A DNA stretch of 64,000 bases from Candidatus Riflebacteria bacterium HGW-Riflebacteria-1 (lineage in GTDB: Bacteria > Muiribacteriota > Ozemobacteria > Ozemobacterales > Ozemobacteraceae), in the NCBI GenBank assembly GCA_002839445.1, contig PGYB01000004.1, forward strand, positions 310,001 to 374,000, written 5' to 3'. Numbering within the stretch: position 1 is the stretch's first letter; each line of letters begins with the position of its first letter. The position numbers and the translations under genes are program-made. Under the pieces are notes generated by a model, which was given only the letters and a program-made list of their open reading frames with translations, was not told the DNA's origin and did no database searches. Positions 1 to 9,615 of this stretch are shown piece after piece.

Positions 1-3000
1 GTTCGGCCGCCGGGGTAAAAACAATTTCCCTTTCGGCTGCTCGGTAAGAAACGGCTCCGGCAACTTCGACTCCTGCCTGCAGCAGTTTAACGTTGCTGCT
101 GTTAACTGTTGCCGGGTCAGCAGCTTCACTGATTTTTACTTCAACGTTAGTATAAATCGATACATTTATGCTGCCAGAAGCCGGAGTTTGCGGGGTTAAT
201 GACGGTATGCTCAATTTCAGGGTCTGGCTGGCTGCCGGGTTGACCGTTGAAGCGGCAATAAACACCAGACCGTCGGCGAGGTTGCTGTAACTGTAAACTC
301 CGCGATAGATGCCTGAGTTGGCGGCGGTTTCGTCGAGGCGCAGGCTGTCGCCGGTGCTTATGCTGACCATGGTGAAGTCTACGGTGTTGGGCGAAGCGTC
401 GGTTCCGCGCACTTCTACGTACATGTTGCCACTGCGTATGAAGTCGTCGTTGCTCTGGTAAGCCGCTGTTGGCGAGTAATCGGCGCTGTCGAAAAGGTTA
501 AGCTGTGTGACAATTGCCGGCTGCGTCTGAGCTGCCTGGGTGTCGAAAGCAAAATTTATCGCACGATACAGCGGGTTGCCCTGCTGTGATTTTAGGCCAT
601 TTGCAGCATAGGTTGCATTGACCGTAATCTTGCTTGAATACGGCAACGGCGCGTCTGGTAAAAAAGTGATTTTACGCTGGTCGGCGCTGAGTGTGCGGGT
701 GCCTGCTATATTTGCCGCGCCAGAAGACACCGTTAAGTTAACGCTATTGCCGCCATTGAGCAGCTGATCTGAAAATGCCAGGGTAATCGGCGAGTCGATG
801 CGGACATTAGTGGCGTTCGTTGCGGCGACCTGTCCATTTGTGCCGTTAACGACTGTTGTGCCCGGCAGCAATGCCGGAAACGTCACGGTAAGTGTCGCCG
901 CATTGGCGGGTGCAATATCGACGCTGAAAGTGAGACTGCCAATGCTGGCTGGGGGTAACGGCGTCGGAAAGCCGAATAGTGGCAGAGAATCAAAATTGAA
1001 GCTCCCTGAATAGATGCCTGTTGAATTTGAGGCGGTTTCGATCAGACTTATTTTGCGGGCGGCAGCACCCCATGAGAAGCTTAAAGTCGCCGTTGCCAGG
1101 TCGCGGGTCTGGGTGGCGCCATCATCACCGGTGACTTTGATGTAAACTGTCGCCGAAGCCGGTATTTTTTCATATAAGCCCCAGCCATCTATCAACAGCG
1201 GCTCTTTGTAGAGCGTTATGGTGTCGATGCCGGTTGGCGGAGTGTTATAGGGTTGGGTTGTGAAGTTCGTGTTCAGTGCAGACAGCAGATTGTTGCCGGC
1301 CAGGTCGGTGACAGATGTTGTGACTTCGAGCGCGTATATGGTCTGCGGGCGCAACCCGCCATCTGGAGCGTCATCTGGGTCGATGCGAATCTGGCTGCCG
1401 CTGAGAATAAGGCTGTAACTTGCCGCGACACCAGCCCGTGTTAATCTCACATTTGTCTTGTTAACTGTGCTGGCCAACAGTGGTTCAGTGAAGTTAACGA
1501 CAATCTGACGGTCAATAGTAACGCCGCTTTCGCCGGCAGCAGGACTGAAAGTGGTAAATTCAGGTCGCTTGATGTCGGCGACTGTGAACTGATAAGAGAA
1601 TGCGCCGATCTGTGTGTTATAAAACTTGTCGCGTAGTCCTTCAAGAGTGACTGTGTAGGTGGTTTCGCTATCCAGGGGAGCAGAAGGAGTGAGAGAAATT
1701 TCGCGGGTGCCGTCGTCGTAATTGCGGGTTGCGGCAACCGCGACACCACTTCGCAGCAATTTTACCGTTGCAGGTGAGATCGAGCTTTCGAGAACCGACT
1801 CGCTGGCTTTGATTCTGATGGTCGGTAGCCCAACAACATTTGTTGCGCCAGCGAGCGGACTGATCGGCGAAAATGTCGGGTAAGTAACTATAATATTTGT
1901 TGATGTCGCTGAGTCTGCGTGGGCTTTGAAGGTGTAGACGCTGTCGGTTGCCAGAGACCCACCAAGTTTATAATAGCCATCAAAATAGCTTGAGGTCGGG
2001 TTGATCTGAGTGAGGGTGGCTTGTGCAATTTGCGCGCCATTGAGCAAAATAACCGCAGTCGCAACGTCTACTGTGTTAAAAGCCGGGTCAATTGCTTCGA
2101 GTCGCAGATAAATATCAGCCGTGTCGCTCGCTTCAGCGCCGGGCGCTATTTGCTGCGTACGGCTCGAATCACGCCATGCAGTAATGCTTTTTACTTCGCT
2201 GGCCAGCACAGATGAATAGGTGTTCTGGGTAACAAAATTCAGAGTAATTGGCTCCCAGATCTGGTTGCCTCGGGCGTCGATGACGTCGCTGGCGATGGTG
2301 ATGCGATATGCTGAGTTGAACTTTGTCAGATCGGCAGCCGGCCTCAGCGAAATTTCGGTGGCCGTTCCTGACACAAAGTTGATGGTCACAGGATTGTTAA
2401 CGTTATCGAACATGCGGATTTTATCGTTCATATAGCCGGGATATGACGCTGGAGCCATGTCTGAATCAAATTTGATGGTAAAAAGGTTGCCGGCGCTGCT
2501 GGCAATTACACCGGTCTGGTTGTGGAAGGGCCGTTGCGCCCCGTTGGAATTCGCCAAATATGCCAGGCAGCTGCTTGTTGCCACTTCAGCGAAGTCGTAT
2601 TCAATTTTCACCAGAGTATTTGGCCACGGCGGCCCTTCGAGATGCAGTATTCTGTTTGTTTTATCCCAACGCCCCTCGTCTGGGTATTTAAGTTCACGTT
2701 TGTAGAAGTAAAAATATTTATTGATGAGGTCGTAACTGACTAGCCCTGCAAAATATTTATTGCTTTCCCTGAACTGAAACTGGGTGGCGTAGCCTGCTGG
2801 AGTCTGGCTTTCAAGAAGTGAAGCCGAGTCACGCAGCGAATAACTTCTAAGTTCTGACGCGGTCGGAATAACAAAGGTGTTTTCAAAATTGGTATAACCT
2901 TCGACAGAGACCCCGTAGTTTTTTGAGAAGCCTGATCCGAAAAGGGTGTCGGCTGAAGTGTTTGTCCACAGGTTGTCGGGTTTATAGTCTAGAACTCGAT

Positions 3001-3922
3001 AGTATCCCTTGTAATCGCCTTCCAGTCGAAGCCATGAGATAACAATTTTGTTGCTGCGAGGGTTTTGCGTGATAGCTACTTCTCTTGAATTAATGGCTGT
3101 AAGATCCAGCGTGCTGGTATAGGTGGCTGGGTATGCCGGGTCAGATATTTCTGCCGGCGCTTTGAAGGTAAGAATATTCAGCTCAGCAGATGTTCTTGCA
3201 TAGGTGAGCGCTATGTATTCGTCGCTTCCAGACTTAACTGTGCAGCCGGAGATACCTACGGCCAAGTTAAACGCACCAGCAGGAACAAGTTGCTGAGCTG
3301 CAGTAAAATTTGTTCCATTGGTGGTTGAAGTTATTCTTATATCTGATGTGCCTGAGACGGAATCGAATTCGATCCAGCAAATGTAGATTCGGGCCATACT
3401 CTGGACTACAGCGAACGGGGAATTTGGCGCTGATGTCGAAATGGTGGCGGTTGTTATGGGACTGCCCAAAACTACTGAAGAATTGGTGAACGTTTCAAAA
3501 AAAATGTTTCCTGCTGAGTTGCGAGCAGCGACATAGACTTCTGGTGTAAGCAGTGTTTTTGTGCTGCTTGCAACCTGGAGTGTCTGGAGCGCAAGATAGT
3601 GATTCGCGACAAGGCCTGACTTTAGTGGGGTACCCCACGTGTCGGCGGGGTAGTTAGATTCCCATGCAGGGTATTCGGTGTTTCCTGCGGATACGCTGTA
3701 CACGTGTTCGCTGTCGGTTGCAGTGAAATAAAGTCTGGCCGGTACAGCGTGCGCGCGCGATCCGGTTTGTGTGCCAAGAGCAAAACTGAAACTTGCGTTA
3801 TAAATTGGTAGAGCTGTTACGCTATCTTGCCTTGTCTGTACTGAGAAGACAATGTTGGGGTAAAAAATCCCCAGCAGCAAAAATATGCATAGGGAAAAAT
3901 TCCCCTTGTATGGAAGATGCAA
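1..3922 (-). CDS. Giant secreted surface protein with Ig-like (Big_5) repeats, 3' end off window
   Basis: An open frame runs without a stop from near position 4010 to the left edge, so the C-terminus lies outside the window; at least about 1307 residues are present. There is no in-frame ATG. A TTG at 3922 gives a compact signal peptide (h-region SLCIFLLLGIF, then FS before the mature part). A TTG at 3997, with AAGG 10 nt upstream, is the alternative start. The first ~400 residues have no recognised domain. From about residue 450 several Ig-like segments of the SbsA/Big_5 type follow, with recurring SPAAG...V...I.V.F...L, TYALEVT and TNFTT phrases. Probably an exported or surface-attached adhesion or structural protein. 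The reading frame is clear; the exact start and function are not. Confidence 0.8.
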   Translation of the reverse strand, partial: MHLPYKGNFSLCIFLLLGIFYPNIVFSVQTRQDSVTALPIYNASFSFALGTQTGSRAHAVPARLYFTATDSEHVYSVSAGNTEYPAWESNYPADTWGTPLKSGLVANHYLALQTLQVASSTKTLLTPEVYVAARNSAGNIFFETFTNSSVVLGSPITTATISTSAPNSPFAVVQSMARIYICWIEFDSVSGTSDIRITSTTNGTNFTAAQQLVPAGAFNLAVGISGCTVKSGSDEYIALTYARTSAELNILTFKAPAEISDPAYPATYTSTLDLTAINSREVAITQNPRSNKIVISWLRLEGDYKGYYRVLDYKPDNLWTNTSADTLFGSGFSKNYGVSVEGYTNFENTFVIPTASELRSYSLRDSASLLESQTPAGYATQFQFRESNKYFAGLVSYDLINKYFYFYKRELKYPDEGRWDKTNRILHLEGPPWPNTLVKIEYDFAEVATSSCLAYLANSNGAQRPFHNQTGVIASSAGNLFTIKFDSDMAPASYPGYMNDKIRMFDNVNNPVTINFVSGTATEISLRPAADLTKFNSAYRITIASDVIDARGNQIWEPITLNFVTQNTYSSVLASEVKSITAWRDSSRTQQIAPGAEASDTADIYLRLEAIDPAFNTVDVATAVILLNGAQIAQATLTQINPTSSYFDGYYKLGGSLATDSVYTFKAHADSATSTNIIVTYPTFSPISPLAGATNVVGLPTIRIKASESVLESSISPATVKLLRSGVAVAATRNYDDGTREISLTPSAPLDSETTYTVTLEGLRDKFYNTQIGAFSYQFTVADIKRPEFTTFSPAAGESGVTIDRQIVVNFTEPLLASTVNKTNVRLTRAGVAASYSLILSGSQIRIDPDDAPDGGLRPQTIYALEVTTSVTDLAGNNLLSALNTNFTTQPYNTPPTGIDTITLYKEPLLIDGWGLYEKIPASATVYIKVTGDDGATQTRDLATATLSFSWGAAARKISLIETASNSTGIYSGSFNFDSLPLFGFPTPLPPASIGSLTFSVDIAPANAATLTVTFPALLPGTTVVNGTNGQVAATNATNVRIDSPITLAFSDQLLNGGNSVNLTVSSGAANIAGTRTLSADQRKITFLPDAPLPYSSKITVNATYAANGLKSQQGNPLYRAINFAFDTQAAQTQPAIVTQLNLFDSADYSPTAAYQSNDDFIRSGNMYVEVRGTDASPNTVDFTMVSISTGDSLRLDETAANSGIYRGVYSYSNLADGLVFIAASTVNPAASQTLKLSIPSLTPQTPASGSINVSIYTNVEVKISEAADPATVNSSNVKLLQAGVEVAGAVSYRAAEREIVFTPAAE

Positions 3923-4056
3923 AAAGTTATATATTGTCGTTAGTGCCTTTTCGAGGCATTTTGCAGCTTGCTTAACAGTATTGTAAATCAGGTACAAGAT
4001 TTGCTTACCTTATTATAGCGCCGTTCTAATTTATTCGATTTTTCAGGAGGAAAGCC

Positions 4057-5430
4057 ATGAGCCGGTATAAAATTCTAACACTGATGATGATTATCGCACT
4101 TCCTTTGTTTACCGGGTGTTTCGGTGGTGGCAGCGGCTCCTCCAATCCGGTAGGTGTTTCCATGTCGAATTCGGCGCCGACAATGGATTCAGCATCTTCA
4201 AACCTTGTTGCCAGCCAGTTCGCTAAACCGGCTGACCGCAAATACACCTTCGCCAAAAGTAACTTCAAGATTGACTATGCTTTTCGCAATGGTCTTGCAA
4301 AGTCAGGCGCCAGCTTGAAGGTGTTATTTCAGGGTCTCGAAAGCGCCGACAATATCTTTATAACCTTTGACAAGATGGTGGTCAAGTCAGAAAGTGGTGT
4401 TGTAACTAATATTTCGATGCCAGATCGCAAAATCGACCTGATGGCCGCAGCTCAGCTTTCTGATGTGCTTGCTGAAATTGCTCTTCCCGCTGGCATTTAT
4501 AACCAGTTTGAGCTTTCCATTAAGAATGCTGAAGTTGTTGTTGATGGCAAGACAGTTAAACTGGTCGTTCCCTCTGGCAGAATCAGATTTAATGGTAACA
4601 TCGAGCTCAAGGATGGCTATACGACTAACCTGAAAATCAGGTTCATGGGCAGAATCATCAAGTCTAACGGCAACCCCAAAATGATGCCGGTTGTGAAAGT
4701 ATCATCAGAACTGGTTGCTAAACCGGTTGAATCTCAGATTACTGACGGCGACATCAATGGTAGCGTTGAAAGCTTTGTAAATGCCCAGAGACTTTCGGGA
4801 ATAAATGTTGCTCTTGATGGAACCAGCTTCTCAGCTGTTACTGACGCTGACGGTGCCTTCACCTTTGCTAAGGTGCCAGCTGGTATCTACACCCTCAAGG
4901 CTTCACATCCCGACTATCTCGACTACTCTCTCTCTGCTTCAGTTGAAGCCGGCCAGGTCGCCGCTGTGAACATTCAGATCAATCCGGCCGTCATCAGCAG
5001 CAGTATTGCGAATACCGGCTGGTTCTCAGAGATATATCCTTTTGCAGATGCAAATGGAGAATTTGCTGAAGTATCGCTTGAGACCCCTGTTAAGATTGAT
5101 TTTATAAGCCTGGCTTTTGTTAAAGCCGAAATGAAGTTTACTGCTGAATATTTTGAGATCGGTGCTGGTAGATGTCTTAACTACCTCTCAACTACCCAGC
5201 AGGTCAATGCTGAGAGTGACATGGGTGACTGGTGGGCTGGTAATACTGCAGTGACCGGTAGTTATCTTGGCGAATTCTTTGCCACATACGCTCCTGGCAC
5301 CACTTACACCCTAGATGTGACTGAAGTTATACGCAGCAATCCGAGCAGCGCCTATTTTCTGGCCAGTAGAAATATCAGCCTGGTTAATATGCGTCTCACC
5401 AATGTTCAGCTCTCGGTTTACTATCGCTGA
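4057..5430 (+). CDS. DUF4382-like lipoprotein with carboxypeptidase-regulatory-like domain
   Basis: 457 aa. The N-terminus has a lipoprotein signal with lipobox LFTGC (Cys22), followed by a Gly/Ser linker, so the protein is probably anchored to a membrane. Residues ~60-220 resemble DUF4382 (SLKVLFQGLE, ...NISMPDRKIDLM, GIYNQFELSI). Residues ~230-315 look like a carboxypeptidase regulatory-like beta-sandwich (GDINGSV, TDADGAFTFAKVPAGIYTL). The ~140-residue C-terminus (ends LSVYYR) resembles DNRLRE-type structural domains. A strong ribosome site, AGGAGG, lies 8 nt before the ATG. The gene is followed directly by an intrinsic terminator, so it is monocistronic. Function unknown; the domain names are pattern recognition only. 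Confidence 0.85.
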   Translation: MSRYKILTLMMIIALPLFTGCFGGGSGSSNPVGVSMSNSAPTMDSASSNLVASQFAKPADRKYTFAKSNFKIDYAFRNGLAKSGASLKVLFQGLESADNIFITFDKMVVKSESGVVTNISMPDRKIDLMAAAQLSDVLAEIALPAGIYNQFELSIKNAEVVVDGKTVKLVVPSGRIRFNGNIELKDGYTTNLKIRFMGRIIKSNGNPKMMPVVKVSSELVAKPVESQITDGDINGSVESFVNAQRLSGINVALDGTSFSAVTDADGAFTFAKVPAGIYTLKASHPDYLDYSLSASVEAGQVAAVNIQINPAVISSSIANTGWFSEIYPFADANGEFAEVSLETPVKIDFISLAFVKAEMKFTAEYFEIGAGRCLNYLSTTQQVNAESDMGDWWAGNTAVTGSYLGEFFATYAPGTTYTLDVTEVIRSNPSSAYFLASRNISLVNMRLTNVQLSVYYR

Positions 5431-5465
5431 TAACATGTTTTGTTCATAACATCCCAATTGCTTTT

Positions 5466-5492
5466 CCCCGGTGCAAACCGGGGATTTTTTTT
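5466..5492 (+). terminator. Intrinsic terminator after the lipoprotein gene
   Basis: Six-base stem CCCCGG/CCGGGG with loop TGCAAA, followed by A and eight T residues. It lies 35 nt after the lipoprotein stop codon. The T-run is only on the plus-strand side, so it does not serve the converging mraY. Confidence 0.9.
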
Positions 5493-5545
5493 ATGCCGAA
5501 AACAATTGTTGCGGCATTCTGGCAAGGGGAAGCGGCGAGCGAAGA

Positions 5546-6640
5546 TTAGCTGGCTGTAGCGACCAGGCGCGAGGCAAAGAGGGTAAGGCCAACGAGAGCC
5601 ATCATGATGCCAGCCATCCAGAATCTGATAACCACCTTCTCTTCGGCCCAGCCGCAGAGCTCGAAATGGTGGTGGATCGGACTCATCTTGAAAATGCGTT
5701 TGCCCTTGGTCATTTTAAAATAGCTGACCTGCATAATAACTGACAGCGCTTCGATTACGAATATGCCGCCGACGATTGCCAGGTAAAATTCGGTTTTACT
5801 GCACAGGGCAATGGCGCCAAGGGCTCCTCCCAGGGCAAGAGAGCCGGTATCGCCCATAAACACCGAGGCCGGGTGCGCGTTGTGCCATAAGAAACCAAGG
5901 CAGCCGCCGACAATTGCAGCACTCATTACTGCCAGTTCGCCGACGCCGGCAATATAGGCGACGCCAATATGTCTGGCAAATATCATGTGCCCACAAACAT
6001 AAGCAAATACAAGAAAAGGTGTGGTGGCGACGACTACAGTGCCGGCCGCCAGACCATCCAGGCCATCGGTAAGGTTTACCGCGTTGGTTGCGCCAACAAT
6101 AACCGCGATGGCGAAAGGAATGTAAAGCCAGCCAAGGTCTATGGCTCCAAATACCGGGATCTGAGTAGCAGTCGTGGCAAGTTCGATGCTGCCACTGCCG
6201 GGCACTGCCATTTCAAAGCGCAGGCCGGGATAATACTTAATAGCAATAGCCGCGCCAAAACCGGCCAGAATCTGGCCAAACAGCTTCTGTCTGGCGGTCA
6301 GGCCGAGTGATCTGGCTTTGACAACCTTGGTTATGTCGTCGAAAAAGCCGATCAGCCCCATCATGGAGGTTACCAGCAGAGCGATGACCACGAATGGATT
6401 GAGTTTGCACCAGAGTATGGTGGTAATCATGAGCGGAATCAGAATAATGATGCCGCCCATAGTTGGTATGCCGCTCTTCTTGAGGTGCTCTTTAACGCCT
6501 TCTTCGCGGACGGTCTGCCCGATCTGTCGCGATTTCAGGTTAAAAATAACCCTTGGCGCGATAATCATCGAAAGCAGAAAAGATGTGACTATTGAAAAAA
6601 TAATGCGTATCGACAAAGGCTCGAAAATAGAGCTGAACAA
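5546..6640 (-). CDS. mraY: Phospho-N-acetylmuramoyl-pentapeptide transferase MraY
   Basis: 364 aa, the usual family length, polytopic membrane protein. It moves phospho-MurNAc-pentapeptide from UDP to undecaprenyl phosphate, giving lipid I. Diagnostic motifs are visible: the FFDD pair on a cytoplasmic loop, NLTDGLDG, the WHNAHPASVFMGDTG block and the HHHFE motif near the C-terminus. It is the last gene of the minus-strand dcw operon, 23 nt after murF. murD, ftsW and murG, which usually follow, are absent here; instead a converging lipoprotein gene is met. Confidence 0.97.
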   Translation of the reverse strand: MFSSIFEPLSIRIIFSIVTSFLLSMIIAPRVIFNLKSRQIGQTVREEGVKEHLKKSGIPTMGGIIILIPLMITTILWCKLNPFVVIALLVTSMMGLIGFFDDITKVVKARSLGLTARQKLFGQILAGFGAAIAIKYYPGLRFEMAVPGSGSIELATTATQIPVFGAIDLGWLYIPFAIAVIVGATNAVNLTDGLDGLAAGTVVVATTPFLVFAYVCGHMIFARHIGVAYIAGVGELAVMSAAIVGGCLGFLWHNAHPASVFMGDTGSLALGGALGAIALCSKTEFYLAIVGGIFVIEALSVIMQVSYFKMTKGKRIFKMSPIHHHFELCGWAEEKVVIRFWMAGIMMALVGLTLFASRLVATAS

Positions 6641-6663
6641 GCGAAAACTCCTTATCTGACGGG

Positions 6664-8058
6664 TCAGTGAAGGTCTTGGCCGAGGCCTGGCCAGAGGTTG
6701 CGCACAATGGTTTCAAAGTGCATGCCACGGCTGGCCTTGAAAAGAACGGTTGAACCCTTTATCAGTCTGTCTTTTAATAATTCGGCTGCGGCATCGTTTG
6801 AGCTTAGCGCTATTACTGCCGATTCTGCCATGCCATTTTCGCGCGCCGCTGCAGCAATGTGTGCGGCGTCCGCTCCGACACAGACGAGCAGATCGGGTTG
6901 ACTTGCCGCTGCCTGAGCGCCAAGCTGGCGATGCATTTCCACCGCCATGTCGCCAAGTTCGCGCATGTCGCCCAGAACAGCAACTCGCGGGCTGGGGCAT
7001 ACTGCAAGAAACTTCAACGCTTCGCTCATCGAGCCAGGGTTTGCATTGTAGCAGTCGAGGAGAATGTTGATGCCGTCGATTACTACCTTTTCCATACGCG
7101 CTCCAACTGGCGCAAATGACGCGAGGTGCCGGCAGCCTTCTGCCAGATTTCCGCCCAGCTGATGGAAAAGGGCCAGCGCGGCCGTGGCGTTAAACGCATT
7201 GTGGCGGCCGGCGAGAGCGAGTTGGCAGTTGTGCCTGCCATCAGGCGCGTTGAGCGTAAAACTCAGGTCATTGACCGTCATCTGCAGATTGCTGATGCGA
7301 TAATCGTTGCCGGCATTCTCGCCAAAGGTAAAAAGTGCGGGGCGGGCAATCTCACGAAACAGGTCGGTAAACTCGGTGTCGCCAGGAACGACCGCAGTCT
7401 GTCCCTTAACAAGGCCTTCGAGAATCTCTGCCTTGGCGCGCGCGATGTTTTTGAGGCTGCCAAGAATGCCGATATGGGCCGGTCCGATATTGCAGATCAG
7501 CGCTGCGGTAGGGTGAGCGATGCTGCAGAGATCTCTGATTTCGCCCTGGTGGTTCATACCCATCTCAAGAACTGCGTAATCAGCGGTCGTGTCGAGACCA
7601 AGAATGGTTAAGGGCAGTCCGATATGGTTGTTGAGGTTGCCGCTGGTGGCGCTGCATTTGCCAGTCATATTGAGCAGATGCTGCAGCATTGAGCGGGTAG
7701 TGGTTTTGCCATTACTGCCGGTAACGCCGATTACCTGCGATTTCAACTGCTGCCGCCGCTGCCGTGCCAGGCTTTGCAGGCCGTGCAGAGTATCGGCAAC
7801 CTTGATTATCGACAGCGCGCCTTCGAGTCCGTTGACTGCAGACTCATCAGAAATCAGCAGTGCAGAAGCTCCCGCTTCAGCAGCTTTCCTGACGAAGCGG
7901 TGTCCATCCTGGTTCTCGCCTTTGAGCGCGACAAAAAGGTCGCCGGGTTTTATGCTGCGGGTATCGATGCTGAAGCCGGTAACTGTGGTGTTTGCTTCCT
8001 TAAGCAGGTGACCCTGGCAGGCTTCGGCTATTTGAGCGGCTGTCCAGCTATTTGTCAT
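6664..8058 (-). CDS. murF: UDP-MurNAc-tripeptide--D-Ala-D-Ala ligase MurF
   Basis: 464 aa from the ATG at 8058 (ATG at 8061 is equally possible). Longer upstream in-frame starts lie deep in murE and would add a non-homologous tail. The N-terminal Mur ligase substrate domain begins TAAQIAEACQG. The ATP-binding loop GVTGSNGKTTT and the C-terminal region with NANPGSM and GDMRELG are characteristic. It adds D-Ala-D-Ala to the UDP-MurNAc-tripeptide in the cytoplasm. It overlaps the end of murE by 11-14 bp, so translation is probably coupled. Confidence 0.95.
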   Translation of the reverse strand: MTNSWTAAQIAEACQGHLLKEANTTVTGFSIDTRSIKPGDLFVALKGENQDGHRFVRKAAEAGASALLISDESAVNGLEGALSIIKVADTLHGLQSLARQRRQQLKSQVIGVTGSNGKTTTRSMLQHLLNMTGKCSATSGNLNNHIGLPLTILGLDTTADYAVLEMGMNHQGEIRDLCSIAHPTAALICNIGPAHIGILGSLKNIARAKAEILEGLVKGQTAVVPGDTEFTDLFREIARPALFTFGENAGNDYRISNLQMTVNDLSFTLNAPDGRHNCQLALAGRHNAFNATAALALFHQLGGNLAEGCRHLASFAPVGARMEKVVIDGINILLDCYNANPGSMSEALKFLAVCPSPRVAVLGDMRELGDMAVEMHRQLGAQAAASQPDLLVCVGADAAHIAAAARENGMAESAVIALSSNDAAAELLKDRLIKGSTVLFKASRGMHFETIVRNLWPGLGQDLH

Positions 8059-9538
8059 CATCGGGTTTGCGGAAAAAGCTGCGGGCAACTTCCCGGTCGT
8101 CGAATGGAACGGTGCGATCGGCAAAATACTGGCCGGTCTCATGTCCTTTTCCGGCAATAATAACGGTGTCACCGCTCTGAGCTGCCGACAGTGCTTTGAA
8201 AATAGCTGATTTTCGGTCTACTTCCTGCATGACCTTTTTGTTCGCGTCAGCCGGAACCTCTTGAATGCCAGTCATGATCTGTTCGATGATCGCTTCTGGC
8301 TGCTCTTTGCGCGGATTATCGCTGGTGACCACAACCACGTCAGAATATTGCAGGGCTACTTTGCCCATTACCGGCCGCTTTTCGTGCGAGCGGTTGCCGC
8401 CACAGCCGAACACAGTAATCAGACGGTTTTTGGTTACCGGTCGCATGGCTTTGAGAACATTCTCGAGTGCTGCCGGACTGTGGGCGTAGTCAACGACCAC
8501 GTTGATGCCCTGATCGTTATGAATAGCCTCAAGCCGCCCGGGAACATTCTTTACCGCGCCAAGCCCGGCGCTGATCGCTGCGAAATCGGCACCGACAGCG
8601 TGGCTCATCGCCCCGGCCATTATTGCATTGAATACATTGAATTCGCCGGGCAGGTTGATGTGGCAGGAATGCTTTTCCGGGCCATGACAAAACAAAAAGT
8701 CGCTGCCGGCGCCGGACATCTTCAGTCCTTCACTGTGGTAATCTGCGCCCTGATCAAAAAGCGAAACGGTATAAACCTTCAGGTTAGCTGCCTTGCATTC
8801 AGCGACCAGCCTTTTGCCGTAGTCATCGTCGATGCTTATAATACAGGCTTTTTCGGGCGATGCAATTTCGGTGAACAGGCGCTTCTTGGCGTTGAAATAG
8901 TCGTTCATGTCGGGGTGAAACTCAGTGTGTTCGAGCGAAAGGTTGGTAAAACCCGCAACTGCAAACTGCAGGTGCTCTACCCGCCAGCTTTTCAGCGCAT
9001 GTGAACTGACTTCGATTATTCCATGCTTGATGCCATTTTTCAGGGCCTGGTCGATGAGATGCTGCAATACCTGCGATTCTGGCGTTGTGTTGGATGCCGG
9101 AATCTTTGCAAATTCCATGTCATATTCAACTGTGCCCATTCTGAAAGAGTGGCCGAAGGCCTTTTTGAGGATCGCCTGTGCCAGGTAGGTGATCGTGGTC
9201 TTGCCCTTGGTGCCGGTAATCCCGATCAGCTTTAGTTTTTCGGAGGGCTGGTCGTAAAATTTGGCTGAGACTTCTGAAAGCGCTTGCCTGGCGTCTTTGA
9301 CCTTGACTACCGGCACTTCGATGTTTTTGCGCGAAGACTCGGTAATGACGGCTGCTGCACCGCGTTCGAGCGCGTCGAAAATAAAAGCGCTGCCATCGAT
9401 GTGCTGCCCCGGCAGGGCAACAAAGAGGTCACCTTTATTGACACGTCTTGAATCAAAAGCAATCCCGGTGATTTCTATGTCGAGCACTCCGGTTGTAGAA
9501 GCTATGTTAGAAGGCAGAATGCTGCGCAGTGTTTTCAT
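8048..9538 (-). CDS. murE: UDP-MurNAc-L-Ala-D-Glu ligase MurE, meso-DAP type
   Basis: 496 aa. The N-terminal substrate domain (GIAFDSRRV...GDLFVALPG) is followed by the P-loop GTKGKTT and the C-terminal ligase domain. The motif DNPR (in TSDNPRKEQ) is the signature of enzymes that add meso-diaminopimelate rather than lysine, so this organism probably has DAP-type peptidoglycan. Catalytic HxH-type residues and VVVDYAHSP are present. It sits 77 bp after ftsI and overlaps murF, in the normal dcw order. Confidence 0.97.
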   Translation of the reverse strand: MKTLRSILPSNIASTTGVLDIEITGIAFDSRRVNKGDLFVALPGQHIDGSAFIFDALERGAAAVITESSRKNIEVPVVKVKDARQALSEVSAKFYDQPSEKLKLIGITGTKGKTTITYLAQAILKKAFGHSFRMGTVEYDMEFAKIPASNTTPESQVLQHLIDQALKNGIKHGIIEVSSHALKSWRVEHLQFAVAGFTNLSLEHTEFHPDMNDYFNAKKRLFTEIASPEKACIISIDDDYGKRLVAECKAANLKVYTVSLFDQGADYHSEGLKMSGAGSDFLFCHGPEKHSCHINLPGEFNVFNAIMAGAMSHAVGADFAAISAGLGAVKNVPGRLEAIHNDQGINVVVDYAHSPAALENVLKAMRPVTKNRLITVFGCGGNRSHEKRPVMGKVALQYSDVVVVTSDNPRKEQPEAIIEQIMTGIQEVPADANKKVMQEVDRKSAIFKALSAAQSGDTVIIAGKGHETGQYFADRTVPFDDREVARSFFRKPDDDK

Positions 9539-9615
9539 TAAAGACTCCAGTTTGCACTTTCAATTATCAGATTCAGGATTCTATCAGTTTTTTACACTGG
9601 TTAAAACAGTTTTTT

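Noticed and set aside
1..3990. Region first taken as non-coding or a decayed gene because no long complete frame is inside the window
   Set aside because: A single minus-strand frame is open throughout; it simply runs off the left edge.
8261..9004. 247-aa plus-strand open frame
   Set aside because: Antisense shadow of murE; no ribosome site and no family resemblance.
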